Below, piece by piece: positions 36,927 to 50,500 of a DNA stretch of 64,000 bases (its first letter is position 1; every line of letters begins with the position of its first letter). The stretch spans positions 10,793,001 through 10,857,000 of the forward strand of contig NC_135254.1 in assembly GCF_964204865.1 (NCBI RefSeq). The letters run 5' to 3'. Both the position numbers and the translations under genes were made by a program. This DNA is from Styela clava (lineage: Eukaryota; Chordata; Ascidiacea; Stolidobranchia; Styelidae). The notes under the pieces were generated by a model. The model was given only the letters and a program-made list of their open reading frames with translations, was not told where the DNA came from and searched no databases.

Positions 36927-39900
36927 ATGAGAATCGAATTAATATTTTTGTTGGTTCTTCTTCAATATCCGAGGCATCTGAACGCAGCAGGTATTATTTC
37001 ATTGTTATGACTTTTTTTTTAGAAAATTTACTGAAAATAAGGTTACTCATACAGGTATAAGGGAGATTGATCTGATCAAAGATTTTGAGACTATAAGAGA
37101 TTAAAGGATAGAATTGAGAGTTGGTAAATACCGATCGGCACTAAACTTAAAAGCAGTTCATATCAATACAATCAGTAAAAGATGTGTGAGGTATTGAATT
37201 CCATATATATACATGGAGTTTTTGGAATGAACTTAGGAATTATAGGTACAGTAAACCGATGAGAGCTCACAGTCAATCGTATTTAACGGCTGAAAACATT
37301 TGGTAAGCGGTAACAACGGTTACCAGACAATATGAAATGGTAAAATTAGTTTAGATAATATAGGATTACATTACGTTGAATATTGTTCCAAATATTAATT
37401 TATTTTGCCAGAATGTCGTGAAACGCCCATGGATCTTGTATTTATGCTGGATGGATCGGGTTCTATCACAAATGTGAATTGGGAGCTTATGAAGTCATGG
37501 GTCAAGTTAGTAGCAGAAAATTATGACTTAGGCGGATTAACACAGATTGGCGTCGTTCAGTTCTCACACTGGTTTTCAAATGAGAAGTAAGCTATTGAAA
37601 GAGATTTCATTTTATTTATTTAGTTTTGAAGCAGCATTTATAACTAATTTATTTAAATTTTTCAAAGCAGCCGCTCAATCAGTCAAGATCAAATTTCCCA
37701 GAAACAGCTGCCATGACATGTATGGGGCTTGACTTTGTGGCGAAGAATGATTCCTTCTTAAGCGTCAAATGAGATCATCATGATCATAATAGTTCAAAAA
37801 TTATGTCAACAGTGTTTTAGCTATGTTTTATATTTTGGTGCTTTATTAAAAATTAACAAGGAATTAGTTTTGATCGTTTTCCACTTTGTTCCACTTCGCT
37901 GCGAGTGTTTTTACGACTTTTATCTGGGTACAGTAAGACTAAGATACATTCTTCTAAAATCATTTTCGGCGTTTGTTTGTGTTTTCAAATTCTTTGTAAT
38001 TCGATAAAAAAAATTTGATAAAACAATTTTCATTCTTTTTTCATAGCACACAGCCATATTTAAAAACTGAAATTCAGCTAGGAAAACTGAAGACCAAAGC
38101 CCAATTGAAGGTAAAATATTCATCAAGGGTTGAGCAGTCGAGACTGGTACCGCCACGGTAAGATCAGACCACAGTTCTTTCTGATGAGGTATCAAACATG
38201 GCGGAATAAAAAGTATTCCTCTCTAATTGAAATACAATAGTAAACTTTCGAGATAATCATTTGGTTCTATATTTTGAAAAAAAAAATTCCTTTCGTAACA
38301 ACAAAAAAAACAAAACCCAAAATTTAGCATATTTTAGATTCACATGTACAATAAACGCAGTTGCAAAACAAAGCTAGTGAGATAGTGTGGGGTCACGTTC
38401 TATGCGAAAAAGAACTAAAGTAATATTTGTCGTATGAATTGTCTTATTTAACGATTTGTTCACAAAATTGTGATACCTTCAGAATTCAAAATGCAATTAG
38501 CTTTAAATTAATAACTGAGTATTCATTAGGCCGCTGTTGACGAAATATCAATTCATGGGTTCACAACTTACACTGCACATGCTATCAACAAAACAGTGAA
38601 CGAAGATTTCATGAGATCTTATCGTTTTTATGATGCTTCAGTGAAGAAAGTCATTATTTTATTTACAGATGGAAGGTAATAACTTATGTGTACAATGTCT
38701 GAATACACGTAAAATGCATCTCTGAATCGTATCGTTAACTGTTGTTAATGTTTTTGTTATTATTGTTAATTTTCACGGTTCATGTAATGGTAGTTAGCAG
38801 ATTTTTTCCGATATATCCGTATATTTAGCTCCTTTGTTTTTCAACTTGAGTTTCTGCGCGATATATATTATTTTTATACCATCAAGATATTAGTTGTTGA
38901 AAATCTAAATAAATGTTATTTCAAAGCTGATTACTACTTTATTATTTACCAAATTATTCTAATCTTAGACATCCAAAAATTAAGAAGTAGTATAAAACCG
39001 TTTTCCTTTTGCTCGATTTATTGAAGGTATGCTCGTGTAACAAGTCTTAAAGATGTGTGTAGATTGTAGATGGTTATAGATAATTTTTTAAATCTTTTGA
39101 AGATCTACCGACAGAAATGATTTGCTTTTGTCAGCAAAATATGCTCGGTCAAATGGGATTACTATATTTGCAGTTGGTGCTGGAGGTTATGTAATGGAGG
39201 AATTACAGGTAATCTGAAAAGTTGTAACAAATTGAAATAAGAGAAATTTTATGTTTCAATATATTATAGCTTTTCTACCTTTTGTCTAATCATTATATTT
39301 CTGTGTATTAAAGATTGTTCATCAACAAGACTGAGAAAATATAACCAAATTAGTTATCAGGATAAAACTCTTTTTGACTGAGATCAATAAGTAACAATGT
39401 ACTGTACTTGTTTAAATGTTGTTTACATATATGAAAACAAGAATACCTATAAGCCATATTCGCATGATAATTTCTTTCTAACAAAATGTCTATAATTCTG
39501 GCCATTAATTTGTATTCCGTGATTAGATAAGTTAGAACTCATCATAAGCATTGCATGATTCACCGATAAATTCAACTAATATGCATATGCAATAAATACA
39601 TGCACGCGATTTACATATAAAACAAGCCGGTAGACGCCCAGAATCTGCACTGATACTTGAGGCCGGAGGTTCAGGAAAACGTTACCACACATGCAAAATA
39701 ACAGATCTATAACGACAGTGTACTGCGGAACTGCCAGTTCATTTGAACGATGCGCGGCTCTTCAGCATCTCAGCTTTGGCGGTTTTCTGTGTTTAATTGT
39801 CAAAACATATTTACTTGTATTCCAAACTCCTGAGGTTTCCCCAGTTGTAAAGTATCGAAATTAAATTACGAAAAATTCTTCTACAGCAACATCCAGCAAC

Positions 39901-41674
39901 ATCAATTTTAAGTGCATTTACTTTCAATCGTTTGATATTAGAGCATTTTGTGCTCTTTGCAAACGATTGCGGGAGTGCTAGCATAACACACTGCACTTTA
40001 TGAGTGATTGTCTGTGTTTTCTCGTTTGCAATGAATTTTTCTTTAGGAATATTGACGCTATGCTTCGCGTCTTTTGCCACCAATCACGTGTTGCCTGTGC
40101 TTGAACATATTTGAATATACAGCGCTAGGATTGAGGGCATGGACGTGCCAAACTTCTCTGCTGTCCAGTATGAGGTTATGATAGGAATGCCCCATAACTC
40201 CAAATCAATTCGCGGAATAAACAAATTATAGATGTTGTTATAAATGAGAATGAATAACTTGAAGGTCACGTATGAGGAGAGTGTTTGTTGTATAATTGCG
40301 GTATATCACTATGTGTTGGCATGTAATAAGACTCCGGCATCCCTTTTAATTTAGCATTCACTGGTATGATTGTCTCCATTACGATTTTAATATTCATGGT
40401 TGTAGCAAATTGTATTTATGTCTTTGTGTTCATTTTTACCGACATAGTTGAATTGGGATCATATGAGTAGGAAGTATCAAATAAAACGGTAACAAAAATA
40501 TTTTTTTAGTAACGAACAAGACCTAACCTTGTATAGCTTGGCTACATCGGATGTTTAAACCGAAACTGGGACAATCGTAAAATACCCACAAGTAAAACTC
40601 CGCTGGCGAATAAATTTCATATACTTTGACAGTAACTTTCATTTACAGATTATTGCAAATGGCCAGATCAATAACAATGAACGAGTGATTACAGTTTCAA
40701 ATTTTACTAGGCTGAATACTACGGTAGACATTTTAAAGCAAGGTATATGTGCTATCCAAGGTAATGTTGATATTAATAGTCAGTTTTTATCGAGGCTGCT
40801 ACGACATGTTAGTAGCATATAATTTCGAACTACGTTTTCAAAATATTCTTTGCGCCCGAATCTGATATTGAGCCAAGACACTATAATAATTAAATGTTCC
40901 ACATTTCGACATCATAAGCTGAAATGATACTTGATGTTTTTTTGTTTAAATCAGTGGATTATAAGATGAGAGGCTTTTTGCAGGCTACCACAACATAATC
41001 AACGATTGAAATTCATTTTCTCGTTTTCGAAAAGCATTTTGTTCAATGCGCAGAGCTAATAATAACTCATTTCCTACAGATTTTATAGCATATAATATAG
41101 AAATTAACATTCACCACAAGGTATAACTGCAGAAATGTTCAAATTAAAGAGGGAATTATATAAAATTCTTTTACAAAAAATATTTACATTCGTTTATAGT
41201 TTCCTTCATAGTGTCTCGCTACACTTGCACAACTTCATCGTTAGAAGTTCAATGGGAAACAACTACATTTAAGTCGGTCTTCTCATACAGACTTCAAATT
41301 CAGGTTACCTTTATAAATAGAATGAAAGTCATTACATTGGTCTAAACACTTTTACTGTGCGCTAGAACTTGCCATTTTATGCTAAATATCACATTTATGT
41401 ATTTAACTTATAGGATCTCAAGACCAAAGAAATCAAGAAGACAAGCGTTCAATTACTCATGAAAAAGGAACCAACAATAAAAATTCACGAAGAAAACACA
41501 TCTTCGAAGTTTGCTTGCGTCACTACGACAAATTTGTATATTTCAGGAAACTACGAAATCGTTGTTAAGCAAATATCGGCAAAAACAAACAATCAAATAA
41601 AAACCATATCCAAAGTTCTTCACAATGCAAATGGAAAGACTATTATGCAGTTAACGTTTCTTGACTTTGTCTAA
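36927..41674 (+). CDS. Secreted vWA-FN3 protein, copy 2
   Basis: Eight exons: 36927-36990, 37412-37586, 38047-38110, 38530-38675, 39115-39208, 40649-40760, 41200-41303, 41414-41674, giving 339 residues. The order matches copy 1: signal peptide (MRIELIFLL), vWA domain with MIDAS residues (LDGSGS, FTTYTAHA, FTDGR), then an FN3-like module. Here FN3 runs to its natural end (NGKTIMQLTFLDFV), 25 residues beyond copy 1. Copies 1 and 2 differ by scattered substitutions in the vWA face (for example IRDENWELIK against ITNVNWELMK). No TM helix is seen. It is transcribed divergently from receptor gene 3 across a 2.35-kb region that closely matches the gene 1/copy 1 intergenic region. A secreted adhesive or opsonin-like ligand is possible, but nothing in the sequence proves the partner. 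Confidence 0.85.
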
Positions 41675-44517
41675 GTTATATTCCGGATATCAGACATTTT
41701 AAAAAAAAAAAAAATTTTTACACATACCAATTTAAACGACATGTAAATCTATAAATGTGTGCGTGTTTTTTTCATTCAGTGTATCGGTGGAAACCAAATA
41801 AACATATTAGGACAATCCATCTATTATATGCTGATATAGCCACCACCACATTCAGAGTGTAATAAACTTGGTTAGGAATGCGGAACCGGAAATATTCTTG
41901 TCCGCCAAGCTCTGTTCTTTATGTATCATCGACTACTTCTGGTTTCTTATTCGAGGTAAAATTGTGGATAACACTTCATAAAAATAATGCCAACTGATTA
42001 CAGCTCCAAACTTGATTGGAATCCTGATTCAAATCGATGATACATCCAATTATCCAGGAATAATACATTCAATTATTCAGGCTGTACTTGGGAATTTGAT
42101 ACTGGCAAGGAAAGCCAACATTGCTTGACAATACAATAAAACTCAGTTTAGGTGAATTAAACTAAATGTTCTCTTGGCCATTCAGATTCTGTCATATAGA
42201 ATATCACCATGTAATGTAAATAGATTGAAATCATGTATTCAAATTTATATGGAAAATATGTAGATTTTTTTAATATTTTTCGAAATCGTTTTCGAGATAA
42301 ATTTGCTTCGATTCATTTTAAGGGAATATTTACTATGAACACATTTATCAATTATATTAGTCAATTTAAAGAAAATTGAATGTCATAAGTTTTGATTGTA
42401 TTGATTGCTAGTATTTACAGTCTTGAAGAAATTGCTATTACCATTATTTTAATGTTTAGTACAAGACTATATTATTTACTTTATAATCTGTCGAATAACT
42501 TATCCGCGAACGTAAGGACAGTCAGCTAACTAAGAAAATAATTTAAGTACTCAGTGTGAGTGTCAAAATTATTTAGAGTTAAAAGCGACGAATCTTAATT
42601 AATCATAGAAGAGGGCAACAGTTGGTATGAGTCGAGAGACTTCGAAAAGGAACAGTTCGGCCCATCGCCGATACATAATCTTACTGACTGAAAATGCCGA
42701 TAGCCTGGAACACATTTGAGCATCTGCATCCAACTTTTAGGTATCATGCATAATTGATAATTGCTCCTCATATGGATTATGACTGGAGGCTTTTTTAAAA
42801 TTTGATGACTGTACAATTAAATTGCAAATTCAGTATGCGATAGAAAAACAGCAACTGGCTATAGGACAGGCAACTGCTCCCATTAGTAGAGAGCTTTAAA
42901 ATGTTTACATTATATTGGTGATATCTCGCCTTGAAAAGTAATAATAACGCATTGTGCATCTGGTGCTGCAAATACAGAACCTTGTTTCCGAAGCGAACGT
43001 CGTAAAAAATCGTTGTTTCACTACTTGAACGATAACACTAGCAATCACATTGCTCAAAGTTTAATAGGCTTTATTCTGCTGAATTTACATGATTAAGACA
43101 GGTAAATTTCCGTGTTGGTGTAATCGTGCGCAATAACCACCTGCATCCGGTGCTTGAGGCTTCTGGGAAATCCACCTCATGATTGCAACTTTGTGTTGAT
43201 ATATGAATTCAATAAAACTTTTACCTGCTTCTGTATAGACGGACGTTAAATACGAGTACTTGGCGAAATTTGACCTAGAAGATAAAAATTCTCATAGCCT
43301 CGCTTATAAATAGAACAATGTCTGTAATATGATTAAACAAATATTCTCGCTGTGGTAATATTGTTGCCACATTTCAACTTCACAATATGTTTAGCAATAA
43401 TGAATTCTGTTCCATGCAAAGGTATATATGTTTAAAGCTACTAATTATGAGGTAGGCCTACTAAAATAAGTTGTAGAAAGCTCGGAATATAAAGGTTTTC
43501 TATGTATAATCTAGTGAACTGGACAGTGTGTGTGGAGGAAGTAACCTATGACGTTATCTGTAAGACAGTAAAAGTAATCATGAGACTCGAGTAATAGGTT
43601 TTGCAAATTGGACTTTAGTCATCATAACAAAGCCGGACAAATCCGGGCCGAGGATAAACTCAAATTATATAGAATTGGTTTAGATGGTCTTCATTTGATA
43701 GGAGTATAGTTTGTGTTGACTGCACAGGTGAACACAATTTTACTTATTTAATCATATCGTTCCTTTCAAATTTTCAACATTTCGAATAATGTATCTCCTA
43801 CGTACCACATACGGAAGAAGGAAGTAATTACTTAGTTGGAAATTTTGATAACAATACTACACGCTAATGTGTCAATGCAGTAATGCTCTTTAGACCTTTT
43901 GTGATATCGAGTATTTTAGATATCTAAATGAATCATATATATATATGTCGGCAATACCAAGTATTCATCAGATCAGAGGGAATTCTGTTTAGCGTAGATT
44001 AGCATATACATTCTTACATTGTAGATATTCATTGCTATATACAAATGGGATAACTTGAGTGTTTTGTAGTACAAACAACTACACTGTCACTGGAGTTTTA
44101 CATTGGAAATGTTATTAGATTGTCTTCAATTAGATCTCATGAGCAAAGAAATATCTCATTTGACAATTTATGAACGAGGGAGGTAAATATAGTATTCAAA
44201 ATTTCCATTATTTTCAATAATATATATATATAACAAGTGCCGTGATTGCGTATTTAGATGTATAAAAACATAGCTGAATTCACAGTCAGGACGTTAAGTC
44301 ACAGTATATTGGCAACTTTTATGTTAGTTTACCCGAAAACTTCTCTGAATATTGTTATCCTCCATTTGCTGATAAAGGAGATGGCAATGTGTTCAGTTCC
44401 AGAATATCCATTATCCCTGTTTTGTATTATTTTTTTTAACTTGTTTTATTTCGATTTTTGGATTCAAATTAGAATGTTATTGGGAAAGTTAGAAATGTTA
44501 GATAAGTAGCCGCGGAA
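41675..44517. other. Spacer between vWA copy 2 and gene 4
   Basis: 41.7-42.5 kb matches the flank of vWA copy 1. 42.5-44.2 kb has no match elsewhere in the window and no convincing gene. The right arm of the inverted duplication starts near 44.18 kb. Confidence 0.55.
44265..44311 (+). promoter_or_regulatory. Conserved upstream element of gene 4, TATA-like
   Basis: Counterpart of 4564-4610, about 207 bases before the gene 4 ATG, with CAGTCAGGACGTTAAGTCAC followed by AGTATATT. About 41 of 47 positions match gene 1. Genes 2 and 3 lack the block. Confidence 0.45.
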
Positions 44518-47500
44518 ATGAATGAGAAACTTTTGATATACATTGGATTATTTGCTTGGATGATTGCTGTCGTTAGCGCAGGTTGGTATATATTATATAT
44601 CATCACATCTTCTAATTTTGTGCTTGTTGATAAACTCTTTATTTTTGCGACCAGGTAGAGGTGAGTGGAATGCATTTGGAAGTTATCAATACTACGTATC
44701 TGGAAATGAAGATATAAAACCATATGCTGATGGTGAAACATTCTGTAAAAATAATGATGGGAAGATGGCATTGATTAAAACGAGCGAGATTCAAACGTTT
44801 ATTCAAAATCAAGTAACAGCTACCTCAGGTAAATAGGACATTTTACGTTTTACCCCAAATCCCCGAATGAATTTTCTCAAGGTTATTTATCATCATGGTC
44901 ATAAGAAATTTTGTTCATGTGTTTTGGGATTTGCGCAAGAATCATTCATACGTTTATTTAGAAATACTAATATTACTAATTTGTCAGTCTTCATGTATTT
45001 GCACATGCTTTCAATTATGTCCAACAGCTATAATCAGCCATGTATACATGCAACAAATATTACACACGACAAAACTTTTTATTACTACAAGGCATTTTAT
45101 TGTCTACAGGAACACCCTATGGATTTTATATTGGATTAAAGGAAGTTGGCACAAGCAATACCTTCATATGGAATGACAATTCAGAACTAACTTACATCAA
45201 CTGGAAGAAGGGTCAACCTTCTAGTGAGAAACCTGAACCGTGTGTTTCTATGGGGTGGTTTCACACGTATTATGCAGATCTACTGTGGTATGACGTTGAA
45301 TGCGTTGCGAATGCACCAATTGGGTTTGTCTGCCAGCGATTAATTGGTAAAATTTTGTTCTCTATTTTGTTTATATTGTCTAGACTTCTGTTTTATGTAA
45401 CAAATCGCTGTCTTAACTTTGTAAAACACAAAAATGATAATCTTTTTGCAAATAACTATTTATATATTTTGATGCCATTGACGTCAATTTAATCTATTTT
45501 TATCATGCCAAGGTTTACTGCCCCATAGTTTATAGCATTAATTTTAAGTTATTAAAGCATCTCATTAACAGGTATTTGCTGGTGGTGATTGCACCATCAA
45601 AATACTGTATGATTTCATGGACACTATACATTTCTGCGACCGCCCGAGTTTGAGCAAATGCCCCTAAGAAAATTGAGAATTGAGTTATCTGGGTCCAATG
45701 TTTTAAATTCAACTGGATGAAATATGTTTATTCGCGAAAGCAGTTGCACAATATCATTTATTTGCGGCCAGATGAATTTTCAGTTTTATATGAAACAAAA
45801 CTGCTAAAAACCTGTCAGCGGTTCAATTTCAATTTCATTAAAAATGTTTCTTACAAAACTAACTACTTTTAGCTATTAGTGCAGAAAATATTCTGAGAAA
45901 GTTTTTAAGTTTTCAGTAATGTCATCTTATCACTAATTATACCTTGTACAGCTATGCTATTGTTTCCATCGCTGCTACTGTATTAACTTGAGTTAAATTT
46001 ACTGATATAAAATTCTCAGAATACTCAATTGTACAAAATATATTTTCTCTGTTTTTTTCTGCAGGCTGGAATTGGGGATCATGGGAGTCTTGGGGAAGTT
46101 GTGAATGCCCGGGAATGAGACAGCGTAACCGAACTTGTGTTGACAGCGGAAGAATTGGTCCATACTCATGTAATGATACGTCAACACAATCGGAAGTAAA
46201 CTTGTTTTACATATATAACTCATCATGATTGTCATTCCGTTCAAAATGCTTGCTCATTACCTCGTTGTATTAATAAATATCACATTAAAGTTTAGGATTT
46301 TATAAAGTTCTAACATGTCGATTAGTGTGTCGTTTCAAAACTAACTCAAAAATAGAAATACATTTTTTTATGCTTACCGTTGAGACACGCTTACGTTAAA
46401 TAGCTATTGTTTGGTTGATTTTTGTACTCAACTCAACGACATTGCCACACAGGTAAATTTATTTGAGTCAGTTTAGTCGTATTTAGCTATTAATTGAAAC
46501 AGATTGATTAATGTAATAAAATAAGTCCATATGACAGTTCTAATTTTAAATGTAACTTGCAAATCCAGTCTGCGCCGCATCAATTTGGATTTCATTGTTA
46601 CATTTTTCTATTTTTTTGGATCATGTAATAAATTTCAGAGTTACAGTTAATTTGATTAAAACACGTACATGTACGGTTGAACAAAATGAACGTTGTTTTT
46701 AGATATGCGCGCCATCTGTTTCCTGCAATGCAACTATGCCTTTGATTCCACTAGGTGAGAATGAGAACCTATTCTAGAATTAGGTTGTTATGTTTTCATT
46801 TCCCAGCAAACTGACCACATAGTACAGTTCTTGCGAAAATGAGATAGTGATATGAACAATGGGCTCTGTTATTCTCTTTCACATGAGTCATGAACCAGTT
46901 TCTATCAATTATCTTTCTCTAGTGAAACTGTATAATTTTTTTTTTATTGTAACTTTGGCACGAATATATATATTTTTTTTATTGGCTGAAAAGCAATATA
47001 GACTGAGTATATACAGATACACGGTACTCTGTACTGGTAACGGAACCGTAAGGGTACCTGTACCAAGCGTAACCGGTAAAGTAGGTTACCGTTGTCGTTT
47101 ACTGATAATGTTGAAGGACAGCGTCAACGACAGTAGATTCAAAGCTCTAAAAAAAAAATTTAAATTACATATTTGAACCTTTGCTGTTGCTGCTCAATAA
47201 CCAGCTTTGGTCCCCCGCGACTACTCTTTCCCAGTAAATCTGTGTAAATAATATTTTCTCGTACTTTGTGTTCGATTGTTGTTAATTTACTGGTTGGAAA
47301 AAATAAACTTGACTTGACTCTAATCGAAAGGTGCTAAAACGACTTACAATCGAAACTTTTAAATGCGTCAATATATCAACGTTTTTCTTTATTATTTACT
47401 TTGGTACTTAAATTAAAGCAAGTGCTTGCGATAATTGATGCTATCTCGCTCAATCGTGCATTTTCATTGCGAATTTATCGAGATACTGATATTGTATAAT

Positions 47501-50500
47501 TATTTGATATTTCATTTGTGAAACAGATCGAGGAAACTGGTTTCCTAACGGAAGTTATGAATATTACGTTTCACCGGGTGGTAGTTCAGGATCTTATGAA
47601 TATTCGAAAACATTTTGCAAAAATAAAGGAAGCGAATTAGCATTGATAAAGAATAAAATAACCCAAGGATTTATTAAAACACTCATTTCTAATGGATCAG
47701 GTACGTGCATTATACGTGCAGTATTAGTTTTTAGCACTGTATGGCAAATTTATTACACCCATGGGTGACGTGAGATGATATTTGAAACTGAGATGCGTAA
47801 TCTGCAATGCCAAAACAATTAATTCGTACGCTTTAACCGCTCTGTCATCGATAAAACGCTTATCCACGCATGTCGCAGCAGTATAAAATAATACGGTATG
47901 TTTTATTACAGGAGAACCATACACGTTCTATATTGGACTTGTTTATGACAAATCAAAGTCGATGTTTCAATGGAACGATGGAACAAACTTGTCATTCACT
48001 CTTTGGGATGAAGGAGAACCAAACAATCATGATTCTGATAGTAGCACACAAATTTGCGTATCGATTGGTAAACAAAAAACTTATGACACAAATCTCCTGT
48101 GGCATACGATAGACTGTATCACAGGAGCAACAGGACAAAAAGGATTGGTGTGTCAAAGAATTATTGGTAATTGCAATTAGTTAATGTCGAAAGTCTCGAA
48201 AGTCACGTTACTGCCCCTCTGACCACTAAAATCGTTTATTCCATTGAACAAACTTGGTAAGTTTCAATTGAATGGAGATTGCTTTATGGGGTATAAAAAA
48301 CATAAAGCTGACTAAAATCAAGTGATGTGGTAAAATGTTATGGCAAACCTTGCGTGGAAATTTAGGCCCTTTTGTGAACCGCTCCCATCGTATTTCTAAA
48401 TTACCATCTAGCTGATCGCATTAATAAAAACGAACTGTTTTGATCTAGGTAAATACTGGCAAACCTGGTCTTCTTGGAGTGAATGTAACTGCTCAACCAT
48501 AATCAAAATGAGAAAACGCACATGCATTGATTCTTCTCGAACAGGGCCCGATGCGTGCGTTGGCAGCCACAATGAGGTATGAAGTAGCTAAATATTCCAT
48601 ATAGGTACATTTTATTTTTTTTTTATCGCCGTCGTGGTTATTCATTGATATCTTCAGTTTTGTACTGCAGTGTAGCTTGAACTCGATGTCAAATTTATTC
48701 ACAGCTATATTAAATGATATTTTTTTATTCTTAAATAACCACGATATGAAGTGATGGCATTCTTCATTCGATGTAGTTTTTTAGCATGTTTAAGCTGATC
48801 TTGAATCTCGAAATAATGAAGCGGATATAATATAACTTATTTCCACGACATGGTCAAATCGTTTTGGCGGTAGCGGAGTGATACTATTGTATATCATAAC
48901 ATGTGCACATAAAATGAAATGTTGATGCTTTCCGGGTATGTTATAATAACTTTTGCTTTTAAAAACCATGTTTGGAAATTGTAATAAAACCGATCGATTT
49001 CAATTTTCTTTCAGTTTGTGTCAATATTTTTAACAGACTGCAAATTGTACAAAAGACCCAACTTGTTATACGACTACTGTTGCGGAAACAACATTACCAT
49101 TAACTACAACTGCTGGTAAGTTAACCACCGACGTAATGACTATCATGACTACTGGTTCTACAGATGAAAATAATGTTGTGACAAATGCAACCTCTAACTT
49201 GCAAGGCACTTCTTCTTTACTCGCAGAAACCGAACAAGACCAAATGACGACAGTGACCTTCCAATTCACATTTGAAACTAAAATTAACAGCACTGAAGAA
49301 ATGGGCATAAATTTAACCCAGTCAACTATTCATCTCCCCGAACCAATGACAACCACAGGGATGGACAGCCACGTTGTTAATACAGAAAGCACGACGATTA
49401 CAGGGCCGTCCCCCATGTCCCTCGTACAGACAAATGAGAGTAAAACGACGATGGAAAATAAAATGACAACTTCTGATAGCGGTGGAATAACAAGTAGCTT
49501 ATTGAACACCACTATCCCTACAAGTACAATAATACAATCAACGAGCGAAACTAGCCAAGGAAGTAATTTCGAAGTGACATCGCCAATTTTGTCTATGGCA
49601 ACAACGGTAATGGAAACAACGACAGGAAGAATTACTCAATCTATTTCCACTCCCACAAAAACTGATTTCACGTCTACTGCCGTCACTACGAGTCCAGAAT
49701 CTAGCAGCAATCAACACGCAACTTCAATTAGTGTTACAACCACAACGACGAAGGAACATAAAAGCACGGCCACAATAAAACAAACAAAGACGCAAAAGAG
49801 TGCTACTTTTGAATCGACAACTGAAGACGAAACGTCGAGTAAATTTCACAAAGATTATATATTTCAAAGCAGAGAATATTTCAAAATTATATTTTTTTTA
49901 CGTATTATTTACATATTAACGTATTTGGAGTAAAAATGTAAACGTGTCGCCACAATATAAATGTAATGTCACAAAACGCAAACATGGAAGTCATAATTCA
50001 TTTGAGGGCAAAATCAATTTATACACTCCGATAGCAGAATTAGAAATACTTCATTCATATCTTTCTTTTAACTCAAGTGACTTGCTACAGATGAGAATCG
50101 CGGAAAAAAAATGCGATTTATAATTTTACGGGCTTGATCTTATACTATTAGCTGCAAATAATCAACAAAATACATTTGATCAGAGTTAATATTGGCAAAA
50201 TCTGCAAAGAAACCAAACTCAAATAATACCAACAAACGGAACGTGGGATAATTATAACGGCATTAGCAATAGTTTAGCATAACAAATCATAAATTTATAG
50301 GTTAGTTTCGCCTTTTGTACAATTGAGTCATTTACTAAGATACACGCGAGAACGCGGCCAACATTCGATCATTGAAAAAGCCAATCAGAATGTTTAAATG
50401 TTAACATACAATCATGATGAAGCGGTCTAATAATTTTCGGACGATTAATTTCCAAATAGGAGCTTAGGAAAAATTTTAAATCAAATTTCAGCTCGCGAAA

